A stretch of 64,000 nucleotides of DNA from Coralloluteibacterium thermophilum (GCF_042654365.1 NZ_JBHSGG010000048.1:27725-91724); one strand, 5' to 3'; shown: positions 53,449 through 63,063, numbered from the stretch's first letter. Numbers and translations are program-made. Notes: generated by a model not told the origin, from the sequence alone.

Positions 53449-53958
53449 ATGGCAAACAGTCAGAAGTTCATCGCCCGCAACCGGGCGCCCCGCGTGCAGA
53501 TCGAATACGACGTCGAGGTCTACGGCGCGCAGAAGAAGGTGCAGATCCCGTTCGTGATGGGCGTGATGTCGGATCTTTCCGGCGCCAACGCCGGCGAGCT
53601 GCCGCCGGTGGAGGAGCGCAAGGCGCTCGAGATCGACGTCGACAACTTCGACAGCCGCCTGCAGGCCATGCGCCCGCGTGCGGCCTTCGCGGTGCCGAAC
53701 ACGCTCACCGGCGAGGGCAACCTCAACGTCGACATCACCTTCGAGAGCATGGACGACTTCTCGCCCGCGGCCATCGCGCGCAAGGTCGAGCCGCTCGCCA
53801 GGCTGCTGGAGGCGCGCACCCAGCTCGCCAATCTCGACACCTACATGGACGGCAAGGCCGGTGCCGAGAACCTGATCGCCCAGGCGATCCGAGATCCTGC
53901 CCTGCTGCAGGCCCTGACCTCCGCGGCCAAGCCGCAGGACGGCGCGAGCGAGGAGTAA
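53449..53958 (+). CDS. tssB: type VI secretion contractile sheath small subunit TssB (VipA)
   Basis: A 169-residue sheath protein that pairs with TssC to form the contractile tube. QKFIARNRAPRVQIEYDVEV, then LPFVMGVMSDLSG-type sequence (IPFVMGVMSDLSGANAGELP) and FDSRLQAMRPRAAFAVPNTL are characteristic. An ATCGGAGG ribosome site lies seven bases upstream. It is the first gene of the operon and is followed by tssC after six bases. Confidence 0.97.
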   Translation: MANSQKFIARNRAPRVQIEYDVEVYGAQKKVQIPFVMGVMSDLSGANAGELPPVEERKALEIDVDNFDSRLQAMRPRAAFAVPNTLTGEGNLNVDITFESMDDFSPAAIARKVEPLARLLEARTQLANLDTYMDGKAGAENLIAQAIRDPALLQALTSAAKPQDGASEE

Positions 53959-53964
53959 TCGAAG

Positions 53965-55461
53965 ATGGTCACCGAGAAGCTGGCCGACGGCGCCGTCGCC
54001 GAGGCGCAGACCCTGGAGGCGGGCGACTTCGCCTCGCTGCTGAACAGGGAGTTCAAGCCCAAGAGCGACCGCGCCCGCGAGGAGGTCGAATCCGCGGTGC
54101 GCACGCTCGCCGAGCAGGTGCTCAACCGCGCGGACGTGGTGTCCGACGACGTCTCGCAGACGATCAAGGCCTACATCGCCGAGATCGACCGCAAGCTCAC
54201 CGAGCAGCTCAACCACATCCTCCACCACGCCGACATGCAGAAGCTGGAAGGCGCGTGGCGCGGGCTGCACTACCTGGTCAACAACACCGAGACCGACACC
54301 CAGCTCAAGATCCGGGTGTTCAACATCTCGAAGAAGGAGCTCGGCAAGGTCCTCAAGCGCTACAAGGGCACGGCCTGGGACCAGAGCCCGATCTTCAAGA
54401 AGGTCTACGAGGAAGAGTACGGCCAGCTCGGCGGCGAGCCCTACGGCTGCCTGGTCGGCGACTACGAGTTCGACCACAGCCCGCCGGACGTCGAGCTGCT
54501 GCGCGGCATCGCGCAGGTGTCGGCGGCGGCGCACGCGCCCTTCATCTCCGCCGCGGGCCCGGGCCTGATCGGCATGGAGAGCTGGAACGAGCTCGCCAAC
54601 CCGCGCGACCTCGCCAAGATCTTCTCCACGCCCGACTACGCCGCGTGGCGCTCGCTGCGCGAGTCCGAGGACGCGAAGTACATCGGCCTGGCGATGCCGC
54701 GCACCCTGGCACGCCTGCCCTACGGCGCGCGCACCAACCCGGTCGAGGAATTCGACTTCGAGGAGGACACCGCCGGCGCCGACTCGTCGAAGTACGCCTG
54801 GCAGAACGCCGCCTACGCGATGGCGGTGAACATCAACCGCTCCTTCAAGGAGTACGGCTGGTGCTCGCGCATCCGCGGCGTGGAGTCCGGCGGCGCGGTG
54901 CAGAACCTGCCCACCCACACCTTCCCGACCGACGACGGCGGCGTGGACATGAAGTGCCCCACCGAGGTCGCCATCACCGACCGGCGCTCGGCGGAGCTGG
55001 ACCGCATGGGCCTGATGCCCCTGGTCCACCGCAAGAACTCCGACATGGCCGCCTTCATCAGCGCGCAGTCGCTGCACAAGCCGGAGGAGTTCGACGACCC
55101 GGACGCGACCGCCAACGCCGCCCTCGGCGCGCGCCTGCCGTACATGTTCGCCTGCTGCCGCTTCGCCCATTACCTGAAGTGCATCGTGCGCGACAAGATC
55201 GGCTCGTTCAGCAGCCGCGACCAGGTCCAGCGCTGGCTGGGCGACTGGATCCTCAACTACGTCGACGGCGACCCCACCAACTCCAGCGAGGAGACCAAGG
55301 CGCGCAAGCCGCTCGCCGCGGCCGAAGTGGTGGTCGAGGAGGTCGAGGGCGCACCGGGCTACTACACCTCGAAGTTCTACCTCAAGCCGCACTACCAGCT
55401 CGAAGGCCTGACCGTCTCGCTGCGCCTGGTCTCGCGGCTGCCGTCCGAAGCCAAGGGCTGA
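53965..55461 (+). CDS. tssC: type VI secretion contractile sheath large subunit TssC (VipB)
   Basis: A 498-residue sheath subunit. Motifs: IKAYIAEIDRKLTEQLNHIL, MQKLEGAWRGLHYLVNNTET, SPIFKKVYEEEYGQLGGEPY and FAHYLKCIVRDKIGSFSSRD, ending in LTVSLRLVSRLPSEAKG. Residues 1-30 (EKLADGAVAEAQTLEAGDFA region) correspond to the N-terminal part recognised by ClpV in several systems. Length matches the family. Confidence 0.97.
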   Translation: MVTEKLADGAVAEAQTLEAGDFASLLNREFKPKSDRAREEVESAVRTLAEQVLNRADVVSDDVSQTIKAYIAEIDRKLTEQLNHILHHADMQKLEGAWRGLHYLVNNTETDTQLKIRVFNISKKELGKVLKRYKGTAWDQSPIFKKVYEEEYGQLGGEPYGCLVGDYEFDHSPPDVELLRGIAQVSAAAHAPFISAAGPGLIGMESWNELANPRDLAKIFSTPDYAAWRSLRESEDAKYIGLAMPRTLARLPYGARTNPVEEFDFEEDTAGADSSKYAWQNAAYAMAVNINRSFKEYGWCSRIRGVESGGAVQNLPTHTFPTDDGGVDMKCPTEVAITDRRSAELDRMGLMPLVHRKNSDMAAFISAQSLHKPEEFDDPDATANAALGARLPYMFACCRFAHYLKCIVRDKIGSFSSRDQVQRWLGDWILNYVDGDPTNSSEETKARKPLAAAEVVVEEVEGAPGYYTSKFYLKPHYQLEGLTVSLRLVSRLPSEAKG

Positions 55462-55478
55462 AGCCCTGAAACCCCGCT

Positions 55479-55510
55479 GCACCGCATCCGCCCGAGCGCG
55501 GAGGCGGTGC
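55479..55510 (+). other. hairpin between tssC and hcp
   Basis: GCACCGC-A-TCCGC pairs with GCGGA-G-GCGGTGC, a 12-bp stem with one A/G mismatch and a 6-base loop, 17 bases after the tssC stop. There is no T run. It may protect the hcp 5' end or mark an RNA processing site, which would help raise Hcp above the sheath proteins. Confidence 0.6.
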
Positions 55511-55553
55511 GGTCGAAGCATCCCATCCACACATCGAAGCAAGGAGTCATCCC

Positions 55554-56054
55554 ATGGCGTTCGACATGCACATCAAGTTCGGCGGCGGCAAGGTCAAGAT
55601 CGAGGGCGTGTCCGCCCATGCCAAGCACAAGGGCGAGATCCCGATCCTGGCGTGGTCGTGGGGCCTGTCCAACTCGGCCGACCTGCACAACAGCAAGACC
55701 GCCGCCGGCGGCAAGGCGCACGTGCAGGACATCTCGCTGACCAAGTACGTCGACTCGGCCTCGCACGCGCTGCTCCAGGCCGCGGCCACCGGCGCGCGCC
55801 TCGAGGAGGCGTGGATCTACATCACCAACGCCACCGGCGAGCAGAGCGACTACCTCACCCTGCACCTGAGCAACGGCGTGATGGTGACCTCGGTGTCCAC
55901 CGGCGGCTCGGGCGGCGAGGACCGTCTCACCGAGAACGTCACCCTGCACTTCGGCAAGTTCAAGTACGGCTTCCAGCCGCAGAAGGACGACGGGACGAAG
56001 GACGGCGCGGTGAAGGAGTTCACCTACGACATCCAGGCCGTCTCCGCCGCCTGA
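55554..56054 (+). CDS. hcp: type VI secretion tube protein Hcp (TssD)
   Basis: A 166-residue Hcp1-family protein that stacks as hexameric rings to form the inner tube. It starts MAFDMHIKFGGGKVKIEGVS, with HKGEIPILAWSWGLSNS, LTKYVDSASHALLQAAATGA and LHFGKFKYGFQPQKDDG. It has the strongest ribosome site in the operon (AAGGAG, eight bases from the ATG) and a hairpin upstream, both fitting high expression. The 92-bp gap before it is the longest within the cluster. Confidence 0.97.
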   Translation: MAFDMHIKFGGGKVKIEGVSAHAKHKGEIPILAWSWGLSNSADLHNSKTAAGGKAHVQDISLTKYVDSASHALLQAAATGARLEEAWIYITNATGEQSDYLTLHLSNGVMVTSVSTGGSGGEDRLTENVTLHFGKFKYGFQPQKDDGTKDGAVKEFTYDIQAVSAA

Positions 56055-56064
56055 GGCCGTCGCC

Positions 56065-56901
56065 ATGTCGCTCCAGGTCTCCGTCGAAGGCGGGCGCGCT
56101 GCGACCCCCGCCGAGACCCTGCTCAAGGCAGGGCAGCTCGGCGAGGCGCTGCAGGCGCTGACCGCGCAGGTCCGCGGGAACCCCGCGGACGCCGCGGCGC
56201 GGGTTTTCCTGTTCCAGCTGCTCGCCGCGAGCGGGCAGTGGGAACGCGCCGCGACCCAGCTCGAGGCCGGGCGGGAGCTGGACGCGGGGAACGCGGTGCT
56301 CGCGGCGGTCTACGGGCCGCTGCTGGACGCGGAGCGGACGCGACAGAAGGTGTTCTCCGGTGCCGAGCTGCCGACCCTGCTCGGCGAGCCGGAGGCATGG
56401 ATGGCCCTGCTGCTGCAGGCGCTGCGCCTGGACGCGCAGGGCCTGCACGACCAGGCGGCGCAGTTGCGGGCGCAGGCCTTCGAGCAGGCGCCGGCGACGG
56501 CGGGGCGCATCGACGATGCGCCCTTTGCGTGGCTCGCGGACGCGGACCCGCGGTTCGGGCCGTGCCTGGAGATGGTGGCCAACGGCCGCTACGGCTGGGC
56601 GCCGCTGGCGCACGTGGCGGCACTGGACTTCGATCCGCCGCAGGCGCTGTGCGACACCCTGTGGGCGCCGGTCAGGGTGACCTGGCGCAACGGCGGGCAG
56701 GTGCCGGCCTTCGTGCCGGCGCGCTATCCCGGCAGCGAGAACGCCGACGAGGACGCTCTGCGCCTGGGCCGTCGCACCGACTGGACGGAACTCGGCGCCG
56801 GCACCTGGGCCGGGCTCGGGCAGCGCATGCTCGCCACCGACGCAGGCGACCATCCGCTGCTCGACGTCCGCCGGATCGTCTTCGATCTCGATCTCGGCTG
56901 A
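56065..56901 (+). CDS. tagJ: type VI secretion accessory protein TagJ (ImpE family)
   Basis: A 278-residue ImpE/TagJ protein. The first half is TPR-like (TLLKAGQLGEALQALTAQVR, RVFLFQLLAASGQWERAATQ). The second half holds the ImpE core (FEMVANGRYGWAPL-like GPCLEMVANGRYGWAPLAHV and LRLGRRTDWTELGAGTWAGL, GQRML). In Pseudomonas HSI-I, TagJ binds the sheath subunit TssB and ClpV and assists sheath recycling. It is restricted to some type VI subtypes, so it helps classify this cluster. Confidence 0.93.
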   Translation: MSLQVSVEGGRAATPAETLLKAGQLGEALQALTAQVRGNPADAAARVFLFQLLAASGQWERAATQLEAGRELDAGNAVLAAVYGPLLDAERTRQKVFSGAELPTLLGEPEAWMALLLQALRLDAQGLHDQAAQLRAQAFEQAPATAGRIDDAPFAWLADADPRFGPCLEMVANGRYGWAPLAHVAALDFDPPQALCDTLWAPVRVTWRNGGQVPAFVPARYPGSENADEDALRLGRRTDWTELGAGTWAGLGQRMLATDAGDHPLLDVRRIVFDLDLG

Positions 56902-56910
56902 GGACCGGCC

Positions 56911-57414
56911 GTGGCCGAGCTGACCTCCCAGGAACGGCTCCAGCCCTCGCTGCTCGACCGGCTCACCGACGACGAGCCGGGGCGGGACGAGGAGAGCCGT
57001 GAGCGCCGCGTCATCTCGGCCAGCCGGCTGCGCGAGTGCGTCACCCGCGATCTGTCGTGGCTGCTCAACTGCACCCATGCCGAGGCCGACCGCAGCTTCG
57101 AGGACGCGCCGCAGGTGGCGGCCTCCGTCCTCAACTACGGCATTCCCGACCTCGCCGGCATCTCGCTGGGCGGGATCGACCCCGCCACGATGGAGCGGCG
57201 GATCCGCGAGGCGGTGCTCGCCTTCGAGCCGCGCCTGGTGCCGGAGACGCTGCGGGTGCGCGTGCGCACCGACCGCCAGCGCATGGACCGCAAGTCGCTG
57301 GTGTTCGACATCGAATCCGAGATGTGGGCGCAGCCGCTGCCGCTGAACCTCTACCTCAAGACCGAGGTGGACCTGGAAACCGGCCGGCTGCAGGTCACCG
57401 AGGCGCTGGGCTGA
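56911..57414 (+). CDS. tssE: type VI secretion baseplate protein TssE
   Basis: A 167-residue gp25-like baseplate wedge protein. It begins VAELTSQERLQPSLLDRLTD at GTG 56911, with SASRLRECVTRDLSWLLNCT, then SVLNYGIPDLAGISLGG and the C-terminal beta region LVFDIESEMWAQPLPLNLYL. A AGGA site lies nine bases upstream. tssF starts four bases after the stop. Confidence 0.95.
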   Translation: MAELTSQERLQPSLLDRLTDDEPGRDEESRERRVISASRLRECVTRDLSWLLNCTHAEADRSFEDAPQVAASVLNYGIPDLAGISLGGIDPATMERRIREAVLAFEPRLVPETLRVRVRTDRQRMDRKSLVFDIESEMWAQPLPLNLYLKTEVDLETGRLQVTEALG

Positions 57415-57418
57415 TCCC

Positions 57419-59290
57419 ATGGACCCGCGCCTCATCCCGTACTACAACCGCGAGCTCCAGTACGTCCGCGAGATGGGCGCGGAGTTCGCGCGCGAGTACC
57501 CCAAGATCGCCGGCCGCCTCGGCCTCGACGGCTTCGAGTGCGCCGACCCCTACGTCGAGCGCCTGCTGGAGGGCTTCGCCTTCCTTGCCGCGCGCGTGCA
57601 GCTCAAGCTCGACGCGCAGTTCCCGGTGTTCACCCAGCACCTGCTGGAGATGCTCTACCCGCACTACCTCGCGCCGGTCCCGTCGATGGCGGTGGTGCAG
57701 CTGCAGCCCGACCTGAAGGACAGCGGCCTTGCCGCCGGCCAGACGGTGCCGCGCCAGACCGCGCTGCGCGGGCTGGTCGGGCAGGGCGAGCGCACCGCCT
57801 GCGAGTACCGCACCGCGCACGCGGTGACCCTGTGGCCGATCGAGCTGGCCGAGGCGACCTACTTCGAGACGCCGGCGGCGCTGGCCGCGGCGGGCGTCGA
57901 GGTGCCGGCCGGGCGTAGCGTGCGCGCTGGCCTGCGTCTGCGCTTCGAGACCCGCGGCGGCGTGGAGGCGGCGATGCTCGCGCTGGACGCGCTGCCGGTC
58001 TTCGTCGCCGGCGTGGACGAGCTGCCCAAGCGCCTCTACGAGCAGCTCCTGGCCGACGCCGAGGGCTTCCTGCTGCGCGCGTCCGGCGTGGCGCTGTTCC
58101 GCGACGCCGCGTCGATCCGCCCGCGCGGCTTCGACGACGCCGAGGCGCTGCTGCCCTACGACGGTCGCTCGTTCAGCGGCTACCGCCTGCTGCAGGAGTA
58201 CTTCGCCTGCCCGGAGCGCTTCCTGTTCGCCGAGTTCGCCGGCCTGCGCGAAGGACTGCGGCGCGCCCAGGGCACGACATTCGAGATCGTGGTGCTGCTC
58301 GGTCGCAGCGTCGCCGGGCTCGGGCGCACGGTCGGCACCGACAACTTCCGGCTGTTCTGCACGCCCGCGATCAACCTGTTCCCGCGCCGCGCCGACCGCA
58401 TCCACCTGCGCAGCGGCCAGGCCGAGTACCACGTGCTCGCCGACCGCGCGCGGCCCATGGACTTCGAGGTGCACGGGGTCGCGGAGGTCGAGGGCTTCGG
58501 CGACCGCCAGGAACCCGAGCAACGCTTCCAGCCCTTCTACGGCGGCGACGCGCGCACCTGGCACGACCGCCATGCGGCCTTCTACACGCTGCGGCGCGAG
58601 CCGCGGCTGCTGTCGGGCCGGCAGCGCCGCGAGGGCGCGCGGTCGAGCTACGTGGGCAGCGAGCTGTTCATTTCCCTGGTGGACGCCGCCGACCGCCCGC
58701 ACGCCAGCCGCCTGCGCCAGCTCGGCATGCAGCTCATGTGCACCAACCGCGACCTGCCGCTGCACATGCCGGTCGGCAAGTCGGCCACCGACTTCACCGT
58801 GGATGCGGGCGTGCCGGTGGAACGGGTGCGCTGCGTGGCGGGCCCGACCCGCCCGCGCGCCGCCACCGCGAGCGGCGAGACCGCCTGGCGGCTCATCAGC
58901 CATCTGCAGCTCGACTACCTCTCCCTGTTCGAGGACGGCGACCAGCAGGGCGCGGCGGCGCTGCGCGAGATGCTGACGCTCTACTGCGATCCCCACGACG
59001 CCGCCGCGCTGCGCCAGGTCGAGGGCATCAAGGCGGTGACCTCCCGGCCCATCGTGCGGCGCGTGCCGGTGCCGGGGCCGATCACCTTCGGGCGCGGCCT
59101 GGAGATCGCGCTGACCTGCGACGACAGCGCCTTCGAGGGCACCGGTGCCTACCTGCTCGGCGCGGTGATGCAGCACGTCTTCGCCCGCAGCGTCTCGGTC
59201 AATGCGTTCACCGAGACCGTGCTGCGCACGCTGGAACGCAACGAGGTGGCGCGATGGCCGGCCCGGCTCGGCACCCGCCGGATCGTCTGA
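57419..59290 (+). CDS. tssF: type VI secretion baseplate protein TssF
   Basis: A 623-residue baseplate wedge protein. The N-terminus DPRLIPYYNRELQYVREMGA, EFAREYPKIAGRLGLDG and LLEMLYPHYLAPVPSMAVVQ is typical, as is the C-terminal FARSVSVNAFTETVLRTLER. It forms the wedge with TssE, TssG and TssK. Its last 37 bases overlap tssG, so the two are translationally coupled. Confidence 0.96.
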   Translation: MDPRLIPYYNRELQYVREMGAEFAREYPKIAGRLGLDGFECADPYVERLLEGFAFLAARVQLKLDAQFPVFTQHLLEMLYPHYLAPVPSMAVVQLQPDLKDSGLAAGQTVPRQTALRGLVGQGERTACEYRTAHAVTLWPIELAEATYFETPAALAAAGVEVPAGRSVRAGLRLRFETRGGVEAAMLALDALPVFVAGVDELPKRLYEQLLADAEGFLLRASGVALFRDAASIRPRGFDDAEALLPYDGRSFSGYRLLQEYFACPERFLFAEFAGLREGLRRAQGTTFEIVVLLGRSVAGLGRTVGTDNFRLFCTPAINLFPRRADRIHLRSGQAEYHVLADRARPMDFEVHGVAEVEGFGDRQEPEQRFQPFYGGDARTWHDRHAAFYTLRREPRLLSGRQRREGARSSYVGSELFISLVDAADRPHASRLRQLGMQLMCTNRDLPLHMPVGKSATDFTVDAGVPVERVRCVAGPTRPRAATASGETAWRLISHLQLDYLSLFEDGDQQGAAALREMLTLYCDPHDAAALRQVEGIKAVTSRPIVRRVPVPGPITFGRGLEIALTCDDSAFEGTGAYLLGAVMQHVFARSVSVNAFTETVLRTLERNEVARWPARLGTRRIV

Positions 59291-60315
59291 CGCTCGAGGC
59301 GGCGCTGCGCGCGCAGCCCGAGGCCTTCGGCCTGTTCGAGGCGCTGCGCCTGCTCGAACGCGCGCACCCGGACCGCCCGCGGCTCGGGCGCTCGGCGCGT
59401 CCCGCCGACGATCCCGTCCGCCTGCGCCAGACCCCGAGCCTGGGCTTCGCCCCGCGCGAGATCGACCGCTACGAACCGGGCGGCGAGGGGGCCGGCAGGC
59501 TCGACACCTTCGTGCTCGGGCTGTTCGGCCCGCAGGGACCGCTGCCGCTGCACCTGACCGAGTACGCGATCGACCGCCGTCTCAACGCGAAGGACCCGAC
59601 CTTCGCCGCCTTCGCCGACGTCTTCCATCACCGCATCCTGAGCCTGTTCTACCGCGCCTGGGCGGACGCCCAGCCGACCGTGCAGGCCGAGCGCGCGGAG
59701 GACGACCGTTTCCGCTTCTACCTTGGCGCCCTCGTCGGCCTGACCCGTCCACGCGCGGCCGGGCCGGTGGCCGAGGGCGGCGCGCGCTTCTACGCGGGGC
59801 GCCTGCTGCCGGCGGCACGCAGCGCGGAAGGGCTGCAGCGGCTCGTCGAGCACGCCTTCGGCGTGCCGGTGCAGGTGATCGAGTTCGTCCCGGAATGGAT
59901 GCGCCTGCCCGACGAGGCCCTGCTCCGGCTGGGCGGCGGGCGCGACGTCGCGAGCCTCGGGCGCACCACGGTGATGGGCCGCCGCGTGCGCGGCACCCAG
60001 CAGCGCTTCCGCCTGCGCATCGGACCGGTGCGCCGCCGGGCCTTCGGCGATTTCCTGCCGGGCGGCGACACCCTGCGCCAGCTCGCCGCCCTGGTGCGCG
60101 GCTACGTCGGCGACGAGAAGGCCTGGGACCTGCAACTGGTGCTTGCCGCCGGCGAGGTTCCCGCCACCCGGCTCGGCAGGGCGGGGCGCATGGGCCTCGA
60201 CACCTGGATGGGCCGCCGCGCCTGGGATCTGGACGACGCCGACGATGTCCTGGTCCACCCCGATTCCGTCGCGGCGCGTCGTCGCGCCGCCACGCCCGCA
60301 CAACCGATCCAGTAG
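59254..60315 (+). CDS. tssG: type VI secretion baseplate protein TssG
   Basis: A 353-residue TssG. After MAGPARHPPDRLTLEAALRA come FGLFEALRLLERAHPDRPRL, LFGPQGPLPLHLTEYAIDR, FADVFHHRILSLFYRAWADA and FLPGGDTLRQLAALVRGYVG, all family-specific. ATG 59254 with an ACGAGGTG ribosome site eight bases upstream lies inside tssF, giving a 37-base overlap. clpV begins 16 bases after the stop. Confidence 0.96.
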   Translation: MAGPARHPPDRLTLEAALRAQPEAFGLFEALRLLERAHPDRPRLGRSARPADDPVRLRQTPSLGFAPREIDRYEPGGEGAGRLDTFVLGLFGPQGPLPLHLTEYAIDRRLNAKDPTFAAFADVFHHRILSLFYRAWADAQPTVQAERAEDDRFRFYLGALVGLTRPRAAGPVAEGGARFYAGRLLPAARSAEGLQRLVEHAFGVPVQVIEFVPEWMRLPDEALLRLGGGRDVASLGRTTVMGRRVRGTQQRFRLRIGPVRRRAFGDFLPGGDTLRQLAALVRGYVGDEKAWDLQLVLAAGEVPATRLGRAGRMGLDTWMGRRAWDLDDADDVLVHPDSVAARRRAATPAQPIQ

Positions 60316-60330
60316 TCCGAGGACGCCACC

Positions 60331-63063
60331 ATGGCCGAGATCAGCCGCACCGCCCTGTTCGGAAAGCTCAACCCGCTGGCCTATCGCGCCATCGAGAGCG
60401 CCACCGTGTTCTGCAAGCTGCGCGGCAATCCCTACGTGGAGCTGGTGCACTGGCTGCACCAGATCCTGCAGCTGCAGGACTCCGACCTGCACCGCATCGT
60501 GAGGCGCTTCGCGCTCGATCCGTCGAAGCTGGCGCGCGACGTCACCGCCGCGCTCGACCGACTGCCGCGCGGCGCCACCGCCATCTCCGATCTCTCCAGC
60601 ACGGTGGACGAGGCGGTGGAGCGCGGCTGGGTCGTGGGCACCCTGATGTTCGGCGAGGCCCAGGTGCGCACCGGCTACCTGCTGCTCGGCATCGTCCGCA
60701 CCACGCACCTGCGCAACGCGCTCAACGCCATTTCGGCCGAGTTCGGCAAGCTCAAGGCCGAGGCGCTGGGCGACGAGTTCGCCGCCATCGTCGCCGGTTC
60801 GCCGGAGGACGGGCAGGTCGCCAACGACGGCTTCCACCTCGGCGGCGCGGCGCCCGGCGAGGCCAGCGACGCCATCGCCCCGGCGGCCATGGGCAAGCAG
60901 GAAGCGCTGAAGAAGTTCACCACCGACCTGACGGAGCAGGCGCGCAGCGGCAAGCTCGACCCGATCATCGGCCGCGACGACGAGATCCGGCAGGTCGTGG
61001 ACATCCTCATGCGTCGCCGCCAGAACAACCCGATCCTGGTCGGCGAGGCCGGCGTCGGCAAGACGGCCGTGGTCGAGGGCTTCGCCCAGCGCATCGCGCG
61101 CGGCGACGTACCGCCTGCGCTCAAGGACGTGGAACTGCGCGTGCTCGACATCGGCCTGCTGCAGGCCGGCGCCAGCATGAAGGGCGAGTTCGAGCAGCGC
61201 CTGCGCTCGGTCATCGACGAGGTCCAGGCCAGCCCGACGCCGATCATCCTGTTCATCGACGAGACCCACACCCTGGTCGGCGCGGGCGGCGCAGCGGGGA
61301 CGGGAGACGCGGCCAACCTGCTCAAGCCCGCGCTCGCCCGCGGCACCCTGCGCACCATCGGCGCGACCACCTTCGCCGAATACAAGAAGTACATCGAGAA
61401 GGATCCGGCGCTGACCCGGCGCTTCCAGTCCATCCAGGTGGACGAGCCCGACGAGGCCAAGGGCGTGCTGATGATGCGCGGCGTCGCCAGCACCATGGAG
61501 AAGCACCACAAGGTGCAGATCCTCGACGAGGCGCTGGAGGCCGCGGTCAAGCTGAGCCACCGCTACATCCCCGCGCGCCAGCTTCCCGACAAGGCGGTCA
61601 GCCTGCTCGACACCGCCTGCGCACGCGTCGCCGTGAGCCTGCACGCCGTACCGGCCGAGGTCGACGACTGCCAGCGCCGCATCGAGTCGCTGGAGACCGA
61701 ACTGGCGATCATCGCGCGCGAGCAGGCCATCGGCATCCCCGTGGTCGAGCGCAAGATCGCCTGCCGTGCCTCGCTCGATGCCGAGCGTGCACGCCTGGCG
61801 GACCTCCAGCAGCGCTGGGAGGCCGAGAAGCGGCTGGTGGACGAACTGCTCTCGCTGCGCGCGACCCTGCGCGCGGGTGCCTCGGCGGTGGAGGGCACCG
61901 GCAGCGCGCTGGAGGCCGAGGCCGAGGCGGAGGCCGGGCAGATCGAGACGCCCAGCGACGCCGACGCGCCCGACCGCGGCGAACTCCTTGCGCGCCTGCA
62001 GAAGGTGCAGGCGGAGCTGGCCGAGCTGCAGGGGGAGACGCCGCTGATCCTGCCCACCGTCGACTACCAGGCGGTGGCCGCGGTGGTCGGCGACTGGACC
62101 GGCATCCCGGTCGGCCGCATGGCGCGCAACGAGATCGAGACCGTGCTGCGCCTGCCCGAGCTGCTCGCGCAGCGCGTGATCGGCCAGGACCACGCGATGG
62201 AGATGATCGCCAGGCGCATCCAGACCAGCCGCGCCGGCATCGACAACCCGTCCAAGCCGATCGGCGTGTTCATGCTTGCCGGCACCTCGGGCGTGGGCAA
62301 GACCGAGACCGCGCTGGCACTGGCCGAGGCGCTCTACGGCGGCGAGCAGAACCTCATCACCATCAACATGAGCGAGTACCAGGAGGCCCACACCGTCTCC
62401 TCGCTCAAGGGCGCGCCTCCGGGCTACGTCGGCTACGGCGAGGGCGGCGTGCTCACCGAGGCCGTGCGGCGCAAGCCGTATTCGGTGGTGCTGCTCGATG
62501 AGGTCGAGAAGGCCCACCCCGACGTGCACGAGCTGTTCTTCCAGGTGTTCGACAAGGGCGTGATGGAGGACGGGGAGGGCCGCAGCATCGACTTCCGCAA
62601 CACGCTCATCCTGCTCACCACCAACGCCGGCACCGATCTCATCGCCAGCCTGTGCAAGGACCCGGAGCTGATGCCGGACCCCGAGGGCATGGCCAAGGCC
62701 CTGCGCGAGCCGCTGCTCAAGATCTTCCCGCCGGCCCTGCTCGGACGGCTGGTCACGATCCCGTACTACCCGCTGTCCGACGACATGCTCGGCAAGATCG
62801 TCCGCCTGCAGTTGAACCGCATCAAGCAGCGCGTCGAGCAGCGCTACAGGATTCCCTTCGACTACGACGACGCCGTCGTGCAGCTGGTGGTGAGCCGCTG
62901 CACCGAGAGCGAATCGGGCGGGCGGATGATCGATGCGATTCTGACCAACACGATGCTGCCGGACGTGTCGCGGGAGTTCTTGATTCGCCTGATGGGCGGG
63001 GCGCAGGTTGGAGGTGTTCAGGTCGGCGTAGACGAAGGCGGATTCACGTACAGCTTCGACTGA
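60331..63063 (+). CDS. clpV: type VI secretion ATPase TssH (ClpV)
   Basis: A 910-residue AAA+ unfoldase that disassembles contracted sheaths. The N-domain (about 1-160) begins MAEISRTALFGKLNPLAYRA. AAA1 has Walker A VGEAGVGKTAVVEG and Walker B ILFIDETHTLVGAGG. A coiled coil follows (about 415-520, RIESLETELAIIAREQAIG). AAA2 has Walker A GTSGVGKTETALAL and Walker B VVLLDEVEKAHPDVHELF. All ATPase residues look intact. The last roughly 25 codons use more A/T-ending codons than the rest, just before a lower-GC stretch. It closes the operon. Confidence 0.97.
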   Translation: MAEISRTALFGKLNPLAYRAIESATVFCKLRGNPYVELVHWLHQILQLQDSDLHRIVRRFALDPSKLARDVTAALDRLPRGATAISDLSSTVDEAVERGWVVGTLMFGEAQVRTGYLLLGIVRTTHLRNALNAISAEFGKLKAEALGDEFAAIVAGSPEDGQVANDGFHLGGAAPGEASDAIAPAAMGKQEALKKFTTDLTEQARSGKLDPIIGRDDEIRQVVDILMRRRQNNPILVGEAGVGKTAVVEGFAQRIARGDVPPALKDVELRVLDIGLLQAGASMKGEFEQRLRSVIDEVQASPTPIILFIDETHTLVGAGGAAGTGDAANLLKPALARGTLRTIGATTFAEYKKYIEKDPALTRRFQSIQVDEPDEAKGVLMMRGVASTMEKHHKVQILDEALEAAVKLSHRYIPARQLPDKAVSLLDTACARVAVSLHAVPAEVDDCQRRIESLETELAIIAREQAIGIPVVERKIACRASLDAERARLADLQQRWEAEKRLVDELLSLRATLRAGASAVEGTGSALEAEAEAEAGQIETPSDADAPDRGELLARLQKVQAELAELQGETPLILPTVDYQAVAAVVGDWTGIPVGRMARNEIETVLRLPELLAQRVIGQDHAMEMIARRIQTSRAGIDNPSKPIGVFMLAGTSGVGKTETALALAEALYGGEQNLITINMSEYQEAHTVSSLKGAPPGYVGYGEGGVLTEAVRRKPYSVVLLDEVEKAHPDVHELFFQVFDKGVMEDGEGRSIDFRNTLILLTTNAGTDLIASLCKDPELMPDPEGMAKALREPLLKIFPPALLGRLVTIPYYPLSDDMLGKIVRLQLNRIKQRVEQRYRIPFDYDDAVVQLVVSRCTESESGGRMIDAILTNTMLPDVSREFLIRLMGGAQVGGVQVGVDEGGFTYSFD

